Below, in pieces: positions 43,101 through 55,100 of a DNA stretch of 64,000 nucleotides. The first letter of the stretch is position 1. Each line of letters opens with the position of its first letter. The notes beneath the pieces were generated by a model, which did not search any database, was not told where the DNA came from, and saw only the letters and a list, made by a program, of their open reading frames with translations. This DNA is from Achatina immaculata (Eukaryota > Mollusca > Gastropoda > Stylommatophora > Achatinidae). A program made the position numbers and the translations under genes. The stretch is from positions 30,880,530-30,944,529 of the forward strand of contig CM019718.1 in assembly GCA_009760885.1 (NCBI GenBank), read 5' to 3'.

Positions 43101-46100
43101 CCTGATTTTCTAAGTTTATTTGTCAGTCTGATGCCTCCACAACATCATCATAGGGGGAGGGGGAGGAGAAAAGGAAGATGTTCTGCTTTTGGCATGCAGA
43201 TTTTTTTGTCTGAATTTGAAAAGATACTAAATGTATGGAGCAGAGGTCAGAAAAATATAAATAGATTTCAATTATAATCATCCAAGTGTTCTTGAAGTCA
43301 CATAGTAAATTTACAGACTTCTGATGCCACTGACCAGGATTCACAAAACTCAGAGGCATTTAAGTAACATTTTCATTTCTTCTCCCATCATTTTTTTATA
43401 AGTATCTCTCTTACGCACACACAAACACAATAATTAAACCCATGAACTCGCAGATCCTGGTGCTCATGATGCATGGTAGTCTTCTCAACAATGAGCTAAA
43501 GACTGATCACAGCTCTCCATGGCCTGACCCCAAGAACCACATTTCATTCTCTTCATATCATACCAATGTCTAAACTTCTAATCTACCTCTCAGATACATT
43601 GCACTTTTTAACACAGCTCAAGAAATGGACTGTAAAATAGTTGCTCCAGCATGGCCTTCCTATGATAACCAGCTTAAAGAGCTGATATTCTTTGTCACAA
43701 AACTATGCACTGTTTTTAATCAATGCACTACAAAACTCTATTAACATGTTTAGTTACGTGTTGTATCTTAGACATAAACTTATTTACCTGTTGTACTATA
43801 ACATACATCCTTTTATCTGTTATATCTTAAGCATAAATCTATTTACCTGTTATATTTTAATATACATCCTCTTACCTGCTATAAAAACATAAACTTATTT
43901 GCTTGTTATACTTTACATCAATAATTTATCTGTTATATAATAAACATAAACCTATTTAACCCTAATGCCTTAACATCCATCTATCTATCACTATATTTTA
44001 AACAAACTTACTTACTCATTACACCTTAACATACATCTAGTTACCTGTTATACAAGGTGGGCCATGGGAACCTGACAATCTTTACAGTGCAACAGTTTGG
44101 TAACACTGATATTTAGACAAGAAGTGAACTCACTGCATGTTCACCTAATGGATGCATTTTAAGAGACAATGAAGCAGTGAACATGTACACCATGCCTTCA
44201 TGGTGGAAACATTTTTTTTTTAATAGTTGCTCAGTTGTGATTACTCAACAATTATTTCAGCATTCTCTTGTCATGATGAAATTCCTAGCCAAAACACAAT
44301 AAAGTTGTTGATGAGAACCTTTCCATCCTTACTGGTCTGATTCAAATCTCCAATAGCTTCACATGTGTCCTTTTCACAGTCCATATGCAACTGTCTGGTG
44401 CGGCACAGAGGAGTTTTGGAAGTGTAGACTCTTTATTTCTTTGAAGTGGATGGGCATGCCGTCATGGTGACTTCTGCACGATATGCAGAGATATTTAAGT
44501 AATTTCTTCGCTTCAATACTGCATTATTGTGGAATATATCTCGAGAGGGCATGGTTCCAGCAAGATGAGGCAACAGCCCATACTGCCATACATCAGGAAG
44601 AAATTACATGGTGCAAGCAGCAACACAAAACCTGTGTGACAGATTGGAGCAGCGTAGGATAAATGGCGGAGGATATCGGACAAATGCTCTGTTTAAAAAA
44701 AATGGTTAAGATGATGTAATATACTTAAATGTCATTCTAACTGATATTTTTATATAACAAGAAATAACTACTTAAGTTATATTTCACACTGTTAATTTCA
44801 TTTTCAACATCATCAGGTTCCCATGGTTCATCCTTTATCTTAAACATAAACTTATTTACCTGTTACAACTTAACATGATGTCTACTTACTTGTGCCAGTG
44901 CCCTGTTTTGGTCAAGCCTCGTGAGACAAGTGAAGTTCTCCTTGGGTATGGATGGTGCATACTTGCTCAATATGCAGGCATTTGTGTTTGCAGGATTACC
45001 TACAACTACCACCTGAGAATCAACAGAAACTTTTCATAAAAATGCATGGTAAAACTGTTAGAAACAAAAAAAAAAATAGCATCACTGTATGGTAAACTTT
45101 AACTTCCTTCCTTGAAAAGCCAGAACACTATCCACTGCTATGCTCCTGCAAAATCTGGTGCTGAAAGCTGGCATTACCAAATAAACTATAAACCTATAGA
45201 AAAAAAATGTTACCAACTTTTTCATCAAATCTAGTCATGAAAAACTACACCTCAAAAATACCCCCAATGTACCATTTCTTACTAAAACTAAGCAACTGAA
45301 CATTTATTTTAAAATATAGATCAGTAATGCTTCCTTCATTCATTTGCATGTCCCTTGCGGAACTTTGCCTCCCTAACAGCACTCCTGTAGGCCTCTCGGT
45401 TGTGACAAAAATGGCCTGCTGCTGATGCATCCAACAGAATTAGAAGCTGATAATAAACACCACAGATCACATTACAGCTGGTGACTGAGTACGCAATGCC
45501 AGTTCCAACACTCAGCCCCACAGACAGGAAAGGTTGAGAGAATACAGGACAAGGCAATGCATATTATTCTTGGATGTACCAGAGACACATTCTGCAAGGT
45601 CATAAGGTATCTACTAGATTTTCTCACCACTGACAGCAGATTCATATTAGCCAGGGCATAACCCCACTTATGGTCCATCCATATCACAGATCTATTGACC
45701 GACTTCATTTTTGTACAAGAGCATGCAGGTGTTATGAAAAATGAAAGATCAGGTCAGTTTGCTGACTCGACTGTTATGGAGGAATAGCAGGTAACAGATC
45801 AAGAAGACATCATCAGTGTTATAAGAGAAGCTGGTCGAATAAAGGACTTCGTTAACAACTGTGAATCAATGTCAAGAATGAAGCGGTGAAACTCTGGGTA
45901 GTGAAAAATGATCAGTTTATCTGTAACTGCACCCGGGTGGTCAAACAACAAAGAGCAGGTGTCATCTTACTGTACGCTGAAGGAGATACTGAAGAGGAGA
46001 TCAGAGCACTTATGGATGATGGTCCTTCCTAACTAACCAACCAACCAACCAACCATTGGAACTTGCTTACATTAGAAGACTGTGAAGGCAAAAGCTGAAC

Positions 46101-49100
46101 TGACATGTGAAGTATACATCAGCTGGAGATTTAGGGTTGCTGAAGAATCTTCCTGTAACTGTCAATCAGAAGCTCTTGGTAGACAGATTCGTACTAAAGA
46201 TTTTGTAATAATGGCATCTGATAGACTGAGGAACAAGAACCAGAAACAGACTGACCACGTGCTTTGAAAATACTGTAACAGCACTGCTAAGACAGCCATG
46301 TCATGGACAAATAAAGAGAGAGAGGCTGACCAAGAACAACACGGTGAAGCTGAAATAAACAACAAACAGCGAAGCTGAAAAACTTATCGCAGGCTGGCCA
46401 ACACTATGAGAAGACAAGAGAATATGTTGTGCTGTAAAATATCACAACGTAATCTCTCAATCGGTAACTGTCAAAGGACACATATAGGCTGATGGATGTC
46501 ATTCGTGGAATGAGCCTCGGTGGCTTTCCTTACTTCACTCACTGGGAACTTCAAATCTCTCTGGTGAAGCTGCAGTATCAGTCCATTACCAGACAAACTG
46601 CACATGTAGAGATAAAGATATTAGCCAGCTCCTGTTTCTGGCCCGGATAACAAGAAGGAAAAACATACCACTTATCAAAGTTCAAGCCAAAAAAAAAAAT
46701 TAATCACTGAGTCTACATGTCAAACATAAACTATTCACCTGAGGCAAGAAGATTTTCATTCATTCATGGCTGAAAACTTACAAAACAAAAATCACCTTGA
46801 CAGTTTTCTTGGAAAACTTGTCCATGGCCTGCCCTTGAGCTTTAAAAATTTTCACATTAGCTTTCAACAAATCCTTTCTCTCCATCCCCTCCTTGCGTGG
46901 CATTGCACCGACCATGAATGCAGCATCCACATCTTTGAACGCAACGTTGGGGTCATCTGTTGCCACAATTTCTGTCAGGAATAGAATTAATACTCAAATC
47001 TCAAAACAGTTTGTAGGAATAGAATTAATACTCAAATCTCCAAATAGTTTGTAGGAATAGAATTAATACTCAAATCTCCAAATAGTTTGTAAGTGAAAGA
47101 AAATCATTCTAGCCACAGAACTGCTGTCAACAAAACCATCTTACATCCTTCCCGTGTTGTTAAACGTCACATAGAGCTCACATGGTAGTTCACCAAGTCA
47201 ATGAAATGGCACTGTTAAAAACAACTTGTGTACCATACTCCACTCTCACTTATTCTCAAACACATTGAAAAAATATAGAGGCATTGCAAGGCTGAGATAT
47301 TTCAGACATTCAAACACTGCTCCTGTTTTTAGTATTCCAATCTTAAACAAGATACACAAACACATACACAAAGAGAAAATAACAAATGTGAGGGGCAAAA
47401 CCAAGAGGCTGAAACTGTTAACTCTTTAATCAAGATTTTACCCAAGCTCCGTTTCATGTCATCTCAAACAAATGTAACTCTTTAATCAAGATTTTACCCA
47501 AGCTCCGTTTCATGTCATCTCAAACAAATGTAACTCTTTAATAAAGATTTTACCCAAGCTCTGTTTTGTGTCATCTCAAACAAACGTAACTCTTTAATCA
47601 AGATTTTACCCAAGCTCTGAGCCTAATCTCTTCTTACAAAGTGTTGAGAGACAGTGGATATTTTTCTTCGATAATATTGCAACCCCAAACTTGTCTGTCA
47701 CTGACTGTCCTGAATCTTCTGACTTTCTCCACCTCTGGTTTGTGAAATCCTCACACTTCATGTTCTTTGAAAAGTCTCATCAAGATGTTACTACTTTTTC
47801 CAGCAAAAATCTTGTCCTGGCCAGAGGGACAAGGTCAGTAATAGTTACATACTTTTCATATTTATCACTGTTTAAGTGCTGGATGAGTCCAAGCAAACTA
47901 GTGTTTCTTCTTTCATTAATCCTTTGTTTAACAGAGTTCATCAGTTTCTCAGTAAACTGACTTTTGTTCATGTTGCTCTTCTATTATGAAAGGTTGCATC
48001 TCAAGTGTATAATTTTTCTGTGATAGTTTTTAATGGGACTCAAGCTGGACACAGTTTCATTAATGGCATCAAATTCTTCATCCGTTAAAGGTTGTTTATG
48101 ATTTATATTGATTAACACTTCAGAAATTGCACATCTTAACTTCAAGAAATGCCCAAGCATTGTCAACCAGCTGTCCCCCCAAGTTTCTGAATCCAAAATA
48201 ACATTTTTTCACTGCTATATTCAGCTGTCACATAATTCTGGTAGATAGAGGTGTATGGTTCAGTTTTACAAAATGACAAAGGAAATGAGGAAATTGAGCA
48301 GAAACACAAATGGCAGAGAATAAGGAAGTAGGATGATAATGTATACAACATCCAATATTTTGGCATGAGCCTTTTTGAAGAATTACATACAAGGACAACA
48401 CAATATATTGAAAAAAAAAAAACAACCGAAAAATAGACTAAAATTTTAGTTCTTTGGTCTCCTCCTGCTTTGAAAGATGAGCATGAGTGGCCAAGGTAAA
48501 TGGAACTGTAGGGTGGAAACGAAGCGGTTTGTTGAGGAATGATGTAGGATAACAACTTCAAAACCTCAACCAATCCAAAATCGTATGCGACATGGATGGA
48601 AAGCAAGAGGAGGAGGGGGGTACAGAAAGAAGCAAGAAAGCTATAAACACCTGGAAGCTGTTACAGGAGGAGGGAACAGAAAGAAACAAGAAAGCTATAA
48701 ACACCTGGAAGCTGTTACAGGAGGAGGGAACAGAAAGTAACAAGAAAGCTATAAACACCTGGAAGCTGTTACAGGAGGAGGGAACAGAAAGAAACAAGAA
48801 AGCTATAAACACCTGGAAGCTGTTACAGGAGGAGGGAACAGAAAGAAACAAGAAAGCTATAAACACCTGGAAGCTGTTACAGGAGGAGGGAACAGAAAGA
48901 AACAAGAAAGCTATAAACACCTGGAAGCTGTTACAGGAGGAGGGAACAGAAAGAAGCAAGAAAGCTATAAACACCTGGAAGCTGTTACAGGAGGAGGGAA
49001 CAGAAAGAAACAAGAAAGCTATAAACACCTGGAAGCTGTTACAGGAGGAGGGAACAGAAAGAAACAAGAAAGCTATAAACACCTGGAAGCTGTTACAGGA

Positions 49101-52100
49101 GGAGGGAATAAAGCTAATTCTTGCATAATTCTGCAATATTTCATTTTCTAGAGGTGACTTTCTAAACAATTTTACAATGATTTTCACATTTGTTATAGTT
49201 TCACTGATATATGGTTGCTGTCCATTTCACTAGAAAAATCAATTTCATCATTTGTCAAATCTTCCACTTTTATTGTTATATTGTCTTCAATTATATATTA
49301 TTCTGGTATATTATAACTTGTACTTTTTGACAAAGGAGAAAATTGATTGGTGTGGGGAAAGTGATGCATGAAAGAGAAAACAAGCCTTAAGATTAGAAGG
49401 CCAGCTCTTATCTCTGTCTTGTACACCTTGGCACTTTTCTTCTTATTATTATTTGTCATGTTGGATAGCACTGACAATCATGCTTCTCCATCTTGTGCGG
49501 TTCTTGGTGTTTCCAATTAGTTCAGATGCTTTTTTTCCCTATGCCATTTGGTCAGTCCAATGAGATATTTTTCTTTTGGCCTTCTTCTTTTCCTTTTTCA
49601 CGAAGCTTGATCAGATCAAGGAAAAGAAATGACGGTACGGCAGTGGTTTTCCTTCCCTTCCAAACTGCCGTGGGATGTGAAGAGAATTATGAGGCTGGCA
49701 ATGATGACCAGATAACAAATAAAGTAACCAGAAAACAAACTTTGAACAAGTGGAATGGCACAGTCCCAGAGTTCCATAACAACACCATTGAGAACATCCA
49801 TCATTGGGGCGATGTCGAGCAGATGGAGCTCCACCGACTGTTGAGACAAACATTGTGGGAACATATAATCTCCTCATCTAACGTAACAGAAATCATATTC
49901 ACAAATATAACAAACAAGAAGGTAATATTTTTTTTTTATTTTGAAAAACAGTACACACAACTACTACTTAGCCTAATCACTTTACCAAATGTATATGAGT
50001 ACTATGAGTATTAGACAAACATAAATAGCATAAAAGGAACAAACAGAAAATATATTAATCATAAAAGTAATTCATGGAATATATACAGATCTTAAATGGA
50101 ACAAATATAAACTATACTGTCTTAGCAAGATTAATTAGAAACTATAATAGTCATAAAGGGAACCCTTCTTCTTCTTCGTTCGCTTCTGCCACCAAGACTG
50201 CCCTGTGATCCTACTGAATTTACACCTGTGGTCCTTGATAGGTCCCGTGATCCGCAAAGGACCACACGTCCCTGAGAGGACCACAAGAGGTTCAGAGTAT
50301 CGCAGGGCTTGAGCCTGTATTTTTGGTGGGTTTCAGAAGCGGAATTGCGTGACGCCGTGATTTTCACTGCACCAGTTTAATCTAGAGTTGGACTTTCTCA
50401 CCGGAAAACCTCAGCGTGTTTTGGACATCAGTATATCCCCGTTGGGTGAGAGATGGTAGCCCATCCAGGCTAGAGTTGGACTTTCTCACCGGAAAAACTT
50501 GACGTGTTTTGAGATACCCGTGTATAACCGCCGGGTGAGAGGTGGTTGCCCATCCAGTCCAGCGTTGGACTTTCTCACCAGAAAACCTCAGCATGATTAG
50601 GATACGCATACATCCCCGCCGGGTGAGAGGTGGTTGCCTATCTAGACTGCACTGGTCCAGTGTCTCCGACTTCAGCAATCTGTGGTTGTGACTGCTACCC
50701 TTCCTAGTTGTGACCAGGATGGAGCTTTTGTCCAGCAGGATGAATCCTCGCCACTAGTGACTTCCACCCCTGGGTTGAGCCAGTTTAGGCATATTATCCC
50801 AGTATGGGTGTGTTTAGGACGTGACCGATCTCTAAAGCAGAGGTACCGTGACATGCGTAGCCATCAAATTTCACCCCTGCTGTAAGCCAGTTTAGGCATA
50901 TTTCACCAGTATGGGTGTATTTCGGACATGGCCGGCCTCTAGAGCAGAGGCGCTGTGGTATGAGTAGCTCTCACTGCGATACTACTGGACATACCGATTA
51001 AGCTTCACTTTATCTTTTTCATCACCTTTTCACATCAGCGCCACACAGCACCCTAATTGCTTTTCAGCACTTCCTTCCTTGGCCAGGAGGAGCTTCACTC
51101 CATGTACAGCATCCAAAGAATCTTGCCAACAGTGTCTTAACCTCTGGGTTAAGACGGTTCAGGCATTTTGCCCGATATGAGTGGATTTAGGACTTGGCCG
51201 ACCCCCAGACCAGAGGTGCCGTGATCCGACTGTTTACTTCGTTTTATCCTTTTCTTTCACCTTTTCCACAGTGGTGCCACACGGCAGCCCCATTTGTACC
51301 TTTCTTCACTGTCTGAGAGGAGCCCCACTCTATGCATGGCAGCTGAAGAATCTCGCCAGCAGCGGTAGATGAGCTACCAAACATGACTCTCATCTACCCG
51401 AAGCGTCTGGTTTTCAGGCGCCAGATATTCGCCTTCGCCCCTTCTCCTATCAGTTTAAACAGTACTGCCACGAGAAGGCCAAGAGCTGGACTTGACTGTC
51501 AGAGGCTATTTGAGACACACGCCATACAGAAGATTCCCCTTTCATTTGTTATAAAACATTTGAACTATTTAAAACAAAAGTAGGAACAGCTTTATTTATT
51601 ATCAAGCACATAGTTATGATGCGTCAGTTTACACCCTAATCAAACAAAAACATACAGAACAAAGGAACAGAAGATAAAATAGAAATTCACACGAATGCTA
51701 TACAACAAATAGGAATGGAAAAAACAGAATAAATGGAGCACTTAGCTGTGACTTGTGAGAACCAAATTTTCTAATATCTGCCATTAAACAACGTCAGTCT
51801 GATGACAGAAGCCATGTGACCCGTGAGAACCCCTCAAGATAGAAAGAGTGAGGAAAGTGACCAGAAACAAGAACCCATCTCTTTTCTCAGCTACATTATC
51901 ACTGTGTCCCTTTCTCTTTCCCCATCCCCTCCTTACTGCCAACCTATCACACGACATTTAAACGTTCGCAATACTCTACCACACACTCCTGGATACAACT
52001 TCTCACAAGTCATAGCTAAGTCCTCACCTTTTTTTTTTTCTAATTTTTGTTCCATTCTTATTTGTTGCATAGCATCCATGTGAATATATCTTCTTTCCCC

Positions 52101-55100
52101 ATTACTTTGTCCTGTGTGTTTCTGTATAAGGTGTAAACTGAAACATCACAAGTGTGTGCTCATTAATTAATAAAGCTGCTCCTACTTTTGTTTTAAACAG
52201 TTTTAATATTTTGTTATCACAGCTGTACTGCAGTAGATTCAAGTATATTTATATATTTAGTTTTACATAGACTTATACCCAAGTGATAATGACTATATCA
52301 CATAGACTTATACCCAAGTGATACTGACTATATCACCCTCGAGTGTGTTGACAGGTCAAGGAAAATATGGGCACTAACACCATATCCCTGTGTGCCTCTA
52401 AGGTATGACAGGATTACCTTTAGTTTTTTTTTTCATATACCCAAATTACTCTTGTTCACTTGTTACAGGGTTACATGCCAGGGACATTCAAGGAAGTATG
52501 ATGACCATCTGCATTTTTTTGGAAACAATGCAGCCAAAATGAGTAGAAAAGGAAGATTGTTCCATGTTAGGGTGGACATAAATTACAGGCATAAGTTTGT
52601 TACAGTGTCTGGGTGAACCTGTTTCATTTCCTTGCAGCTGTTGACAGCTGGTAAACTCATATGACCATCATAAATTAAATATGTAGAGATGAACACATTT
52701 TTTTTCTTTCTGTGCATTTTATATGTACTGTCTGTACCATTCTCAAATTTTTTTTACCCATTAAATTGTAATGTATTGTATTTTTTTTTCTCTCTTACTG
52801 TTTTATTTTTTTAGCCTTCATTTCCACTCTCACTTTTCCACATTACAAGTGCCTGATAACCAAACATACAGTGAACAAACTAAAACTCACCTGATTTGGC
52901 CCAAACACATCTCCTTTGGCAATATAAAACAGAAGGGAATAACCAATCTGGCCAGCCGCACCAGTAACAACAACTCTTATTGGTTCAGGCTGGTCCAAAA
53001 TAGAACCCCCAAAAAAAAAATAAATAAAAGTCCTTGTACAACAAACTGCTTGCCTGCCTCTGAGGCAGTGTACTAAACTGGTACTTCATGGATCTCAACT
53101 ATTCAGAGAGCAGATCTTAAGAGAATCCATCAACAATGTTATGAAACATGTCATTTCTACTCATTTCTATCTTAAACTTAGCTCTCAGTTTGTTAATGTT
53201 TAGAAGTCAAAGTGGTTTACAATCAATTGATTTCAGATATGTTTCCCAACTTCAGAAAATCTCCAAATATAAAATAATTAAACACTTTATATAAACACAC
53301 TTGGTTGTGTGATGTGATTTGTTGTACAACTGTGAAATAACAATCTGGACACAGGTAATCATAGTACTCAAAAAAGTAATAAGCTATTCATTTCTAACTA
53401 ATTTAATGCATAGTTTTGAAATAAAAATCAAGAGTTTGAACTATCTTAACATGCACCTTTAAATTCTCTAAAACACTGAAATCATATTCTTGCAATGGAT
53501 TCTATGTCATTTGGTTTCAACAGCTTATAGCAATGTCTGCATTCTCTCTCTCTCTATGTATGTAGGTACTTTCTTTAGTCATTTATACATGTATGTAGTT
53601 ACTTTTTGTAGTCATTTACATATGTATGTTGTTAGTTTCTGTAGTCATTTATATATGTATGTAGTTACTTTCTGTAGTCATTTATATATGTATGTAGTTA
53701 CTTTCTGTAGTTATTTATATATGAGGGGTGATTGATAAGTTCTCAGCATAAGATACAACAGATTATCTGTGGACGACATTTTTGGGTTACTTCTCAACAT
53801 AGTCCCCCTGCAAGTTTATGCACTTGGTCCAGCGATCCTGGACCATACAGATCCTTTCTTTGTAAAAGTCAGCATCTTGTGCCAGTAGAAAGTGGTCTAC
53901 AGCATGAATGACATCATCATCTGAAGTAAATTTGCGACCACTGAGCTCCTTTTTTGAGTTTGGTAAACAGGTAATAGTCCGAAGGGGCCAAATCTGGGGA
54001 ATACGGAGGATGTTCAAGAAGCTGAAGCCACATTCATGAACGGCAGCCATTGCCACCATCAGCTTGTGAACTGGAGCATTGTCTTGATGAAAGATGACTC
54101 CTCTTGTCAAGTTCCGTCAACGCTTTTCCTTCAATTTGACCCGCAGTTGCTACATAAGATTAGCGTGATAGGCCCCGGTGATCGTTCTGCCCTTCTGAAG
54201 ATAGTCTACCAATAGTACACCTTCTGAATCCCAAAAGATGGAAGCTATCACTTTGCCTGCAGAAAGAACCACCCTTGCTTTCTTTGGAGGTGGGGAACCA
54301 TGTTTCCACTGTTTTGACTGTTTTTTGGTTTCTGGTTGAAAATGATGAATCCAAGTCTCATCGTTCTTCTTCTTCGTTCGCACTGTCTGTCTATACCTGC
54401 AGTCCTGTCTCTTGGATAAATTTCACTGTTTTTTGTAATTCATGTATGGAACCATAGAGCTTATCTTCTTTAGTGGTTTCACTGGGCCAGTAATTATTTC
54501 CAAGTATTTCATAGTTGGTGCAGTTCTGGAGGATATGTTCCACAGTTTGGGGCACCTGGGCACATGTACAGAGATTAGTAGTACCAACCTTAAACTTTGT
54601 ATACACATGACTTCGGAGTCGGCTGTGTCCTGTTCGGAGACAGAAGATGGTGAATTGTTCCTTTCTGTTTAGCATATGATAGTCATCATGTGGTGGTGTT
54701 TGTGGCTTCCTGTAGGTTTTTATCATGCTTTTCTTCTGATTATAGGTGATTGGTATGTCTGGTTGCTCCATTTCAGTGCTCTCTTTGGCCAGATGGTCAG
54801 CTTTCTCATTGTCTGGTATCCCACAGTGAGAGGGAATCCATTGCAAAGTGACTCCATGTTGTAAGCCAATTTTTGACAAGGCTTCCTTAAGGTCTGGTAG
54901 TTTGTTGCACTGAAGAGCTTCCAGTACTGATCTTGCATCTGTGAGAATTACTACAGGACATGTATCAATTCTGGAGTCTGATAGTTTTTCAACTGCAGCA
55001 ATAATTGCCCTAACTTCTGCATCATAGTTGTTGCAGTATTTTCCAGTGGGTATGGAAATCTTGTCAGTGGTGTTGTTTGGATATTCAATATGTGCTCCTG

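Noticed and set aside
49493..50014. 173-codon plus-strand open frame
   Set aside because: Antisense to MDH1 exon 3 and a LINE fragment; a shadow.
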